Assembly: GCA_963726715.1 (NCBI GenBank)
Contig: CAVSDF010000005.1
Span: forward strand, 310,001-374,000
Direction of reading: 5' to 3'
DNA length: 64,000 nucleotides
Source of the DNA: CAVSDF01 sp963726715
GTDB taxonomy: Bacteria; Bacteroidota; Rhodothermia; Rhodothermales; BA12
How positions within the stretch are numbered: position 1 is the stretch's first letter; every line of letters begins with the position of its first letter. Positions 9,690 through 17,354 of this stretch are shown one piece after another. Below the pieces are notes generated by a model. That model saw only the letters and a list, made by a program, of their open reading frames with translations, was not told the origin of the DNA and ran no database searches. A program made the position numbers and the translations under genes.

Positions 9690-10484
9690 ATGCGCTCTCT
9701 CCTTCTCGTTGCGTCCGTTTTTGCAATCTCCGGCTGTGCCATCGGTCCCGGACACGAGGGCGCACGAGCGTCGCCGCGCGGGCGGACGGTGACGAGCGTG
9801 CAGGTCGTCGATCGCCTCACCGTGAACTTCCCCCAACGCCTCGACGGCCGCGTGCCGAGCCGGTGACGGGCGAGGCGCGGGCACTCCTCGGGACGGTCGG
9901 GCTGCGCGTGCACGTGACCGCCGAGGGCGTCGTTGACAGCGTCGTCGTCGGCTCGCCGCTCGACCCGCACCTCGACAGCCTCGCCGTGTCGAGTGTACGG
10001 ACGTGAACGTTCGAGCCGGGCAGCCGCAACGGACGCCCGGTGGCGATGTGGGCGAGCGTGCCCGTCCGCTTCGACCCGCCCGACGACGCCGTCCGCGCCA
10101 TCGAGGCCGACAATCTCGTCGGCATCGCACGCGGCACGGCGATGCTGCCAGAGGGAGACCCGCAGCGCGGGCGCGTCGTCGTCTATACGCCTGCCGATGT
10201 CGAGCGGTGCGCGCGCCTCGTCCCGCCGCGCGTCGCCACCGGCGCCGCTCCGGCGTATCCGGCCGCAGAGCGGGCCAAGGTGGTCAGCGGCGAAGCGGTC
10301 GTTCGGATTCAGGTCGGCGCTCGAAGGGCGACCGCTCGGGGCCTCCGTGCTTTACGCCTCGCGTCCGGCCTTCGGGGTCGCCACCGCCGAGGCGATGCAG
10401 CGCTGGACCTTCGACGCCGCCTCGTGCGACGGCGCCGCCATCGCCGCCGACCTCGTCGTGCCGATGCTGTTCTCGGCGGATTGA
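9690..10484 (+). pseudogene. Secreted TonB-C-like protein (copy 2), disrupted
   Basis: Paralogue of its two neighbours. It starts with a lipoprotein-like leader (LLLVASVFAISGCAIG), shifts frame near 9845, reads GLRVHVTAEGVVDSVVVGSP, then meets TGA at 10004-10006 exactly where both paralogues have the tryptophan of the conserved R-W-x-F/Y turn. Reading through continues TFEPGSRNGRPVAMWASVPV and the second module, with another frame change near 10310 before AMQRWTFDAASCDGAA and the final stop. A TGG to TGA change is a substitution, unlike the single-base indels elsewhere, so this copy may be a true pseudogene. Total span 265 codons, the same size class as the flanking copies. Confidence 0.7.
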
Positions 10485-10505
10485 CTTGGGACACGTGTAG
10501 AGGGC

Positions 10506-10537
10506 ACCCTGTCAGGGTCGAAGGACCCTGACAGGGT
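10506..10537. repeat. Perfect 14-bp-arm palindrome
   Basis: Arms accctgtcagggtc and gaccctgacagggt around gaag, between TonB-like copies 2 and 3. It may terminate transcription after copy 2, but the perfect symmetry and the shared cctgtc core with the stem-loop at 8831 suggest a second dispersed palindrome type. Confidence 0.65.
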
Positions 10538-10670
10538 AGCGCCGATTGCTGCGGTCCTCCACGGCACCCGGCTTCGCGGCATCTCCAAGGCCGACGCGGG
10601 CGTGGGCGGCACGATCTCCGAGACCGGATCGTTGCATCGTCTCCCGTTCGCCGTTTCGCTCTTCGCTGTG

Positions 10671-11549
10671 ATGTCCCGACTGCTTCGCCTCCTGCTCCTC
10701 GCCGCCGCGCTGACCCCCGCTGCCGCCCGCGCGCAGGTCGCGCCCCTGCCTGCAACCACGCGCCCGCCTGTTCTCATCGACGCTGTGACGCCGGTCTACC
10801 CGGACTCCGCGCTCGCGCTCGGGCTGACGGGCCGCGTCGAGGTGCGGGCGCGCGTCGATACGCTCGGGCGCGTCCTCCGCGTCGAGGTCACGCGCAGCGC
10901 CGGGGCGGCGTTCGACAGCTCCGCCGTCGAGGCGGTGCGGCAGTGGCGCTTCCGTCCGGGCACGCAGAACGGGCGCCTGGTGGCGGCGTGGGTGCGCCTG
11001 CCGGTGCAGTTCACGCCCGAATACATCGTCGACGACCTCAAGATCACGGTCTCGTCGGCGACGGCGCGGATGCGGTTTCCGGCGGAGATCGAGCGCGGCG
11101 AACTGCGCGACGAACAGGTCACGCTCGGTCCGGGGAGCCTCGTCACGACCGGCTTCGGGCTGCGTCCCGAAGTGTGCGACGGCTCGTTTTTGCCCGCTGT
11201 GCCCATCGTCGCGCGCATCTCGGGCGTCGGGATGACGCAGTACTTCACCGAAGGGCAGGCAGGCTCGCTCGCCGGGGCGCGGTCGGTCGTCGTGCAGTAC
11301 CTCGTCAACATCGGCGAGGACGGATACGCGGGCAACGTGGTCCTCGCCCGCGCGAGCGGCTACATCTTCGACGACCTGCTCCGCAACGCGCTCGAACAGT
11401 GGACCTACCAGCCCGCGCGCTGCGGCGGCAAGCGCGTCGCCTCGAAGGGCATCGTCACCTTCAACCTGCGCAACCGCTCGTCGGCCCGCCTCTTCCAGGC
11501 GCCCACCGATTTCGGCGGCGGCAACGGAGGGGGCGACGGGGGGAATTGA
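10671..11549 (+). CDS. Secreted protein with two TonB C-terminal-like modules (copy 3)
   Basis: 292 residues, frame intact. The signal peptide (LLRLLLLAAALTPAAARAQ) is followed by a first TonB-C module at about residues 45-125 (PVYPDSALALGLTGRVEVRA and VRQWRFRPGTQNGRLV). A middle spacer precedes the second module at about 200-275 (VVVQYLVNIGEDGYAGNVVL and LEQWTYQPARCGGKRV). The tail is glycine-rich (GGGNGGGDGGN). The first module is the closest to canonical TonB of all six in this cluster. The ATG at 10671 directly precedes the signal peptide. It converges with pgk; the spacer between them holds a structured repeat. Confidence 0.82.
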   Translation: MSRLLRLLLLAAALTPAAARAQVAPLPATTRPPVLIDAVTPVYPDSALALGLTGRVEVRARVDTLGRVLRVEVTRSAGAAFDSSAVEAVRQWRFRPGTQNGRLVAAWVRLPVQFTPEYIVDDLKITVSSATARMRFPAEIERGELRDEQVTLGPGSLVTTGFGLRPEVCDGSFLPAVPIVARISGVGMTQYFTEGQAGSLAGARSVVVQYLVNIGEDGYAGNVVLARASGYIFDDLLRNALEQWTYQPARCGGKRVASKGIVTFNLRNRSSARLFQAPTDFGGGNGGGDGGN

Positions 11550-11556
11550 TCGGGGA

Positions 11557-11664
11557 GCCCCCTCCTGCCGCTACGGCCTGAACCGGAGGTCCGCGAAGCG
11601 GAACGGCCTCTGCGGCTGTCCTCCCCCGCGAACGGGGGAGGTGCCCCGTAGGGGCGGAGGGGGC
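11557..11664. repeat. Structured intergenic element between convergent genes
   Basis: Outer arms gccccctcc (11557-11565) and ggagggggc (11656-11664) enclose two inner hairpins: cctcccccg/cgggggagg around cgaa (11620-11641), and gcccc/ggggc around gta (11643-11655). It lies between the converging copy 3 and pgk genes, so it can stop transcription from both sides. Elements of this style occur as dispersed intergenic repeats in many GC-rich bacteria. Confidence 0.65.
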
Positions 11665-11684
11665 AGACCGCTACCGCCCGCGCA

Positions 11685-12854
11685 TCACCCGAGCGCGGCG
11701 ACGCCTGGCAACGTCTGGCCTTCGAGGAATTCGAGCATCGCGCCGCCGCCCGTCGAGACGTGGCTCAGGCGGTCGTCGAGGCCGCTCTCGTTGACCGCGG
11801 CCACCGAATCGCCGCCGCCGACGACGGTGAGCGCGCCCGCCTCGGTGGCCGCCGCCATCGCCTCTGCCATCGCCCGTGTGCCCGCCGCGAAGGCGTCCAT
11901 CTCGAAGACGCCCATCGGGCCGTTCCAGACGATCGTCTTGGCGCCCTCGACGACCGCGCGGTAGCGTTCGATGGTCTTCGGGCCGATGTCGAGCGCCATC
12001 CAGCCCTCGGGCACCGACCCGTCGGCGATCTGCGTGGCGGCGTCGGGGGCGAAGCGGTCGGCGCAGACGTGGTCGTCGGGGAGCACGATCGTGCCGCCCG
12101 CGCGCCCGAGCAGCTCGCGCGCGAGGTCGAGGCGGTCGTCTTCGACCTTGGAGGCGCCGACGGCCTTTCCCTCCGCTTTGAGCAGCGTGTATGCCATCGC
12201 GCCACCGATGAGGATCGTGTCGCAGCGCCCGAGCAGGTTCTCGATGAGGGCGATCTTGTCGGACACCTTGGCGCCGCCGAGAATCGCCACGTACGGACGC
12301 TCCGGCTCGCCGAGGAGCGCCCCGAGCGCCTTGATCTCCGCCTCCATCAATCGCCCGGCGGCGACCGTCTCCACGTGGTGCGCCACGCCTTCGGTGCTCG
12401 CGTGCGCGCGGTGCGCCGAGCCGAACGCGTCGTTCACGTACACATCCGCGAGGCTCGCCATTTCCCGCGCGAGGGCGTCGTCGTTGGCCTCTTCGCCCGC
12501 GAGGAAGCGCGTGTTTTCGAGCACGAGGACACCGCCATCGGCGAGCGCGTCGACGGCGGCGAGCGCGCCGGGGCCGGTCGTCGACTCGGAGAAGGCGACG
12601 GGCGCGCCGAGGAGCGTGGCGAGGTGGTCGGCGATGGGGCGGAGGGAATACTTGGCCTCCGGACCGCCTTTCGGACGCCCGAGGTGGCTCATCAGGATCG
12701 CCTTTCCGCCCGCCTCAGTGATGGCGGTGATCGTCGGCAGGGCCGCGCGGATGCGGGTGTCGTCGGTGATGGCGCCGCCGTCCATCGGCACGTTGAAGTC
12801 GACGCGCACGAGGACGCGCTTGCCAGAGAGGTCGAGGTCGTCGAGGGTGTTCAC
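11685..12854 (-). CDS. pgk: Phosphoglycerate kinase
   Basis: Glycolytic enzyme making ATP and 3-phosphoglycerate from 1,3-bisphosphoglycerate; 389 residues, intact. Substrate-binding blocks VRVDFNVPMDGG (from about residue 16), DDTRIRAALPTI and MSHLGRPKGG are near the N-terminus. Nucleotide-site blocks AILGGAKVSDKI, WNGPMGVFE and VVGGGDSVAAV follow in the usual order. There is no signal peptide. It is alone on the minus strand between the TonB-like cluster and an outer-membrane barrel gene, with about 150 bases of upstream spacer that may hold its promoter; I could not define one. Confidence 0.97.
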   Translation of the reverse strand: MNTLDDLDLSGKRVLVRVDFNVPMDGGAITDDTRIRAALPTITAITEAGGKAILMSHLGRPKGGPEAKYSLRPIADHLATLLGAPVAFSESTTGPGALAAVDALADGGVLVLENTRFLAGEEANDDALAREMASLADVYVNDAFGSAHRAHASTEGVAHHVETVAAGRLMEAEIKALGALLGEPERPYVAILGGAKVSDKIALIENLLGRCDTILIGGAMAYTLLKAEGKAVGASKVEDDRLDLARELLGRAGGTIVLPDDHVCADRFAPDAATQIADGSVPEGWMALDIGPKTIERYRAVVEGAKTIVWNGPMGVFEMDAFAAGTRAMAEAMAAATEAGALTVVGGGDSVAAVNESGLDDRLSHVSTGGGAMLEFLEGQTLPGVAALG

Positions 12855-13002
12855 GGGAGAGGTGGTGGGTTTGTGAGTTTGCGAGGGTTCGTGCGTGGAT
12901 GAAAGGCAGTCGGTGAGAACGAGGCGCCACGGACGTTCAACCGACCCGCCACCGCCCGCCGTTCCACCCCTCCTCTCACCGTCTCACACTCACCATCTCC
13001 GA

Positions 13003-14308
13003 TCAGCGGGCGCGCAGGAGGGGGCGCGGGGCGCGGAGGTCGGTCGTGATGCCGAACGTGGCGATGCCGATGCCGTCGGCGCTGCCGTGGACGGTGAGGT
13101 TGAGGAGCGTCGATTCGAGGAAGCCCGAGTGGAAGCGCAGCCCGAGCGCCGCCGCCGGGCGCAGCGGCAGCCGTCCGCCGTCGTCGGTGACGGTCTTCTC
13201 AGCCGTGACGGTCGGCGAAAACTGCTTCCACACGTCGTCGTAGGCGCTGAACACGGCGACGGTGGCGACGCCGTCCATCGCCACGAAGCCGAAGAGGTCG
13301 AAGATCGGGCGCCGCGCCTCGATGCTCGCGAAGACGTAGTCGGGCGCGGTGAAGCGGTGGCGGCCCATCCCCGGCCCGATGTCGCTGTCGAGGAGCGGCA
13401 GGAGCACGACGGGCGTGTCCTCGGGCGCGTCGCTGTCGACGAGGATCGCGCGGACGTTGACGATCGTCTCCTCGCTGATCGGCAGGAAGACGCTGGCGCT
13501 CGCGTGGCGCTGGTTGAAGCCCTCGAACGTGCCCGCGGTGCGGATCTGCTGGAACGACCCGGCCTGCAGGAGGACGCCGGAGATCGGGTTGTAGACGTTC
13601 GAGCGCGTGTCGTAGGAGAGATCGCCGCCGACGCCGAGGGCCGTCGGGTCGCCGTCGAGCGTGGCGAGGAGGGCGGACTCCGAGCGGGCGTCGAGGTTTG
13701 CGCGGGCGCCGGAGGCGAGGTTTCGCGCGCGGCGGATGTCGTGGCGCTGCCACCGCGTCCACGCCTGTGCGCGGAGCCGTCCGCTCTCGCCGAGACCGTA
13801 GCTGGCGCGGCCCTCGACCTCGAAGAGGCGCCGGTCGAGCGAGACCTCGTTGTTCTCCGACGAGCCGGGCCCGACGCCAAAGTACGTGTACTGCCCGTCG
13901 GCCTCGTAGAACGCCCCGCCGAAGAGCGACGTGCCGGGGCCGTAGGGCGAGCGCGTCTGGTACCACGCGCCGTACTGGCCGCGCTTCGTCGCGGGCGAGA
14001 CCTCGACCAGGAGCGCGTCGCCGGGCTGCCGGAGGTTCGAGATGTTGGCGCCGAAGCCGAAGCCGAAGCCTGCCGATGGCGACCAGAAGACGGGGGAGAA
14101 CAGCACCGGCGAGACCGACAGCTTCGGCTCGGGCGGCGGCGCCTCGCCGTCGATCGGCCCCTCGGTTTCCATCGGCGGCGCCGACGGCGAAATCGGCGCG
14201 TCCTGCGCGCGGGCGCCGGGGGCGGCGAACAGAGGCGGCGAGCAGGAGGGCGGCGGCGGCCCGGGGGGCGGCGAGGGGCGCGTGGCGGCGCGCGGGGGAG
14301 GTCCGCAT
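13003..14308 (-). CDS. Omp85/surface-antigen-like outer-membrane barrel, frameshifted near the signal peptide
   Basis: About 435 codons. The signal peptide begins at the ATG at 14308 (APLAAPRAAAALLLAAS); near 14222 the frame changes and continues LFAAPGARAQDAPIS, giving a complete export signal. The body is alternating beta strands: FWSPSAGFGFGFGANISNL, GVGGDLSYDTRSNVYNPISG, FASIEARRPIFDLFGFVAM. The DTRxNxYNPxSG turn is typical of the bacterial surface antigen (D15/BamA C-terminal) family. No POTRA domains are visible, so it is a short barrel-only member, not BamA itself. A tight neighbour is purD, divergently transcribed. Confidence 0.75.
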
Positions 14309-14515
14309 CGGGCGGGGGAGGTCGGAAGAGGAGGCGGCGGACCGCAGGCGTAGTTTGGCGCTCCGGCACCCGTCCAACGCAGGCGCCGCGCGCCGTGGTT
14401 TCCGCGCCGCCGCGCCCGCCTGCGACAGTCCCGCGCCGATTTCGCCCCTTGCCTCGCACCGAGGCCTCCCGCTTCGAGGCGCCGCGCCCCGCCGCGCGTC
14501 CTTCCGACTTCCCCC

Positions 14516-15835
14516 ATGCGCATCCTCATCGTCGGCAGCGGCGGGCGCGAACACGCGATCGGCTGGGCCATCGCCCGCACCTCGCCTGGCGCCACGCTCG
14601 TCTTCGCCCCCGGAAACCCCGGCACCGCCGCCGTCGGCGAGACCGCCGACGTCTCCGCCACCGACCTCGACGGCCTCGTCGCCCTCGCCCGCGACCGCGC
14701 CATCGACGTGACGATCGTCGGGCCGGAGGCGCCGCTCGTGATGGGCATCGCCGACCGGTTCGAGGCGGAGGGTCTTGCGCTCGTCGGACCGTCGGCAGCG
14801 GCGTCGAGGCTCGAAGGGTCGAAGGCGTGGGCGAAGGCCTTCATGGCGCGCCACGGCATCCCGACCGCTGCCTACGAGCGCTTCGGCGCGGGCGATGCAG
14901 AGGCGGCGCAGGCGTACGCGCGGTCGTTTGGCGAGCGCCCGCTCGTCGTCAAGGCGAGCGGTCTCGCGGCGGGCAAGGGCGTCGTCGTGTGCGGAAACGG
15001 AGCCGAGGGCGCCGCCGCCGTCGCCGACGTGATGAGCGGGCGCTTCGGCACCGCCGCCGACGAGATCATCGTCGAGGCCTTTCTGGAAGGCGAAGAAGCC
15101 AGCCTGTTCGTCCTCACCGACGGCGAGGCGTACGTCCTGCTGCCGACCGCGCAGGACCACAAGCGCCTCGGCGACGGCGACACCGGTCCCAACACCGGCG
15201 GCATGGGCGCCTACGCCCCGGCGCCCGCCGTCACCGCGCGCGTGCTCGGGCAGGCGCTCCGCACCATCGTCGAGCCGACGCTCGCCGCGATGGCCGCCGA
15301 AGGCCACCCGTTTCGCGGATTCCTGTACGTCGGCCTGATGCTGACGCCCGACGGGCCGCGCGTCGTCGAGTTCAACGCGCGGATGGGCGACCCGGAGGCG
15401 CAGGCGGTCTTCCCGCTCCTGACGAGCAACCTCGCCGACCTCTTCGCCGCCGCCGCCGAGCGCCGCCTGGCCGGGCGCCGCCTCGAAGCGTCGGCGGGCA
15501 GCGCCGCCACCGTCGTCCTCGCCGCCGCCGGCTACCCCGACGCCCCGCGCGCCGGCGCCGCGATCACCGGCATCGCCGCCGCCGAGGCCACCGGCGCCCT
15601 CGTCTTCCACGCCGGCACCGCGCGGGCCGCTGCACCGGGCGCCGACGGCACCCTCACCGTATCCGGCGGCCGCGTCCTCGCCATCACCGGACGCGGCGAC
15701 ACCCTCGCCGGTGCTGTCGCCGAGGCCTACGCCGCCGCCGCGCACGTCGCGTTCGACGGTCGGCAGATGCGCCGCGACATCGCCCACCGCGCCCTCGGCA
15801 GCCCCGTGTCCCCATCAGGCCGTCGGGGGGCGTAG
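14516..15835 (+). CDS. purD: Phosphoribosylamine-glycine ligase (GAR synthetase)
   Basis: Second step of purine synthesis: joins glycine to phosphoribosylamine using ATP. 439 residues, intact. The N-domain starts MRILIVGSGGREHAIGW; the ATP-grasp core shows KASGLAAGKGVVV, GPNTGGMGAYAPAP and VEFNARMGDPEAQAV. The last dozen residues (from about SPVSPSGRRGA) are encoded by the left flank and left arm of a palindromic repeat whose TAG supplies the stop, so the natural C-terminus may have been shorter or different before the repeat inserted. A TAGTTTG word at 14351 could be part of its promoter, but it is 158 bases from the ATG. Confidence 0.96.
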   Translation: MRILIVGSGGREHAIGWAIARTSPGATLVFAPGNPGTAAVGETADVSATDLDGLVALARDRAIDVTIVGPEAPLVMGIADRFEAEGLALVGPSAAASRLEGSKAWAKAFMARHGIPTAAYERFGAGDAEAAQAYARSFGERPLVVKASGLAAGKGVVVCGNGAEGAAAVADVMSGRFGTAADEIIVEAFLEGEEASLFVLTDGEAYVLLPTAQDHKRLGDGDTGPNTGGMGAYAPAPAVTARVLGQALRTIVEPTLAAMAAEGHPFRGFLYVGLMLTPDGPRVVEFNARMGDPEAQAVFPLLTSNLADLFAAAAERRLAGRRLEASAGSAATVVLAAAGYPDAPRAGAAITGIAAAEATGALVFHAGTARAAAPGADGTLTVSGGRVLAITGRGDTLAGAVAEAYAAAAHVAFDGRQMRRDIAHRALGSPVSPSGRRGA

Positions 15836-15860
15836 AGACGCATCGCCGATGCGTCTCTAC
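15832..15860. repeat. Dispersed palindrome, copy b
   Basis: Arms gtagagacgcatcg and cgatgcgtctctac around a single c: perfect symmetry over 29 bases. The left flank ggccgtcggggggc is shared with the copy at 15938 and resembles the one at 22701. The purD stop codon TAG is bases 15833-15835. Confidence 0.9.
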
Positions 15861-15937
15861 CATCACCGTGGGCGCCCCGTTCGTTCGCATCGCCGCCGCG
15901 GCGGTGCGGGTCCTGTGCCCATCCGGCCGTCGGGGGC

Positions 15938-15963
15938 GTAGAGACGCATCGCCGATGCGTCTC
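15938..15963. repeat. Dispersed palindrome, copy c, right end eroded
   Basis: The same left arm gtagagacgcatcg as copy b, but the right arm ends cgatgcgtctc and then runs into ccccacg. The upstream flank ggccgtcgggggc repeats that of copy b. It is followed to about 16035 by imperfect tandem units of the type gccacccgcgcccc. Confidence 0.85.
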
Positions 15964-16060
15964 CCCCACGCGTCGCCACCCGCCTCGCGCCCCGCCACCC
16001 GCGCCCCGCCACCGCGCCCCGTCCCGCGCCCCCACCTCCGCATCCCCGCGTCCATCACCG

Positions 16061-17026
16061 CTGCACCTCGCCCTCGCACTGCGCCTCCGCGTCCGGTTCG
16101 CCGCTCCGCGCGCGCTTCGCGCCTTCGCCGCGCTCGCCCTCGTGCTGCTCGCCGGATGCGCCGCCGGACGCCGCACCGCCGCACCGACGTCCGCCGCGAT
16201 GGATCGCCTCGCCCTCTCCATCGCGCCCGACGGACGCGCGTTCGCTGTCGTCGAGGGCGAGGTGCGGGCGGAGCCGGTCGGCGCCGCTGCGCCCGTCGAC
16301 TCGGTCGGCCTTCCGTCGCCGAGCTTGCTGCCCGGCGCGTCCTCCGTCCGGACGCGTCTGCGATCCGCCTCGTGCGCTGGGGATCGCTCGCCGCCACCGA
16401 CGCCGCCACCGACATCGACGCCACCGACGCCCTCGTCGTGCGCGTCGCGCTGCGCGACGGGGCCGTCGCCGTGCTCGACCGCGAGACCGGCACCGTCCGC
16501 GAGCGCCTGACCCTCGACGCCCTCCGCGGCACCCCCGACGGCGCCCGCGTGCCGCTCCGCGCCGACCTCGTGAGCGCCCGCACCCTCGCCGACGGCAGCG
16601 TCGTCGCCCTCCTCGCCCTCGCCGATGCGGTCGTCGTGCGCTGGGACGGCGCGCGCCAGCCGTCGATCTGGGCCACCGCATCGTCGCTGCCCCCCGGCGC
16701 CGTTGCCCTCGAACGCGACCCCGCGTCGGGAGGGATCGTCGTCCTCGGCGCCCGCGGCGCGCTCGTGTGGCTCGACCGCTTCGGCGCCGTCACCGCCCGC
16801 GCCGACGCAGGCCCGGACGCCCGCGCGCTCGGCCGTGCATCGGGCGGCGTAATCGTCCTGGGCACCGCCACCGCGCGCCGCGTCTGGCCCGACGGACCGC
16901 ACCGGCGCGGGGGTGGCGCTGGGCATGGATGTGAGCGCGGCAACGTCCGCCGGTCCGGGCGTCGTGGCGACGCTCGGCCGCCGCGGCCTCGCGCGCATCG
17001 CCGTGCCAGATGCGGCCTGGCGGTGA
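16061..17026 (+). CDS. Putative lipoprotein, beta-propeller-like, frameshifted
   Basis: A leader rich in Leu/Ala/Arg ends in FAALALVLLAGCAAG, a lipobox cysteine. The mature part reads AMDRLALSIAPDGRAFAVVE, then after a frame change near 16330 VVRVALRDGAVAVLDRETG, SIWATASSLPPGAVALERDP and GGIVVLGARGALVWLDRFG. These short repeated beta strands resemble a WD/PQQ-like propeller. A second frame change near 16905 leads to GPGVVATLGRRGLARIAVPD and TGA at 17024. No ATG is found in frame; a CTG at 16061 sits where the start is expected and may be a miscalled ATG. The gene is bracketed by palindromic repeats on both sides. Function unknown. Confidence 0.5.
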
Positions 17027-17045
17027 TGGGGGCGTGTGGGGCCGA

Positions 17046-17110
17046 GGGTGGCGGGGCGGCGCGTGGTGGGGCGGCGTGTGGTGGGGCGGCGCGTGGTGGG
17101 GCGGCGCGTG
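17046..17110. repeat. 15-bp minisatellite abutting a palindrome
   Basis: Units at 17046, 17061, 17076 and 17091 of the type gcgtggtggggcggc, the first with two mismatches and the third with one. The fifth position (17106) reads gcgtggtagagac and runs straight into the palindrome at 17111, as if the array grew from the flank of that element. Confidence 0.8.
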
Positions 17111-17139
17111 GTAGAGACGCATCGCCGATGCGTCTCTAC
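17111..17139. repeat. Dispersed palindrome, copy d, inverted relative to b and c
   Basis: Perfect arms gtagagacgcatcg and cgatgcgtctctac. Here the conserved flank is on the right (gcccccgatggcc), the reverse complement of the left flank at 15818-15831, so this copy points the other way. Confidence 0.9.
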
Positions 17140-17231
17140 GCCCCCGATGGCCCGACGATCACGGGACCCGCAGCCGCGCGGTGGCGCGACGGGGGCGGTG
17201 GTGAGGTGGGGGCTGCGTGGGGGGATGTCCG

Positions 17232-17259
17232 GAGGAGACGCCAGGTATGGCGTCTCTAC
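17232..17259. repeat. Variant palindrome
   Basis: Arms gagacgcca (17235-17243) and tggcgtctc (17248-17256) around ggta, followed by tact. It keeps the gagacgc/gcgtctctac edges of the family with a different centre. It lies about 20 bases upstream of a TACCTTG promoter-like word. Confidence 0.5.
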
Positions 17260-17354
17260 TGCGCACGCGGCCGTCCGTACCTTGTCGGCTTCCATCCCAC
17301 CCGACGCGCATCGACCCGACGGCTACGTTCTTCCCGCCGATCCCTTGCCGTCTG

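Noticed and set aside
10004..10006. TGA read as tryptophan or selenocysteine
   Set aside because: All other genes use TGA as stop and TGG for Trp, and no selenocysteine-type stem-loop is apparent.
17046..17110. Origin iterons
   Set aside because: The 15-base units are contiguous, GC-rich and abut a palindrome; no DnaA boxes, AT-rich unwinding region or replication gene are nearby.
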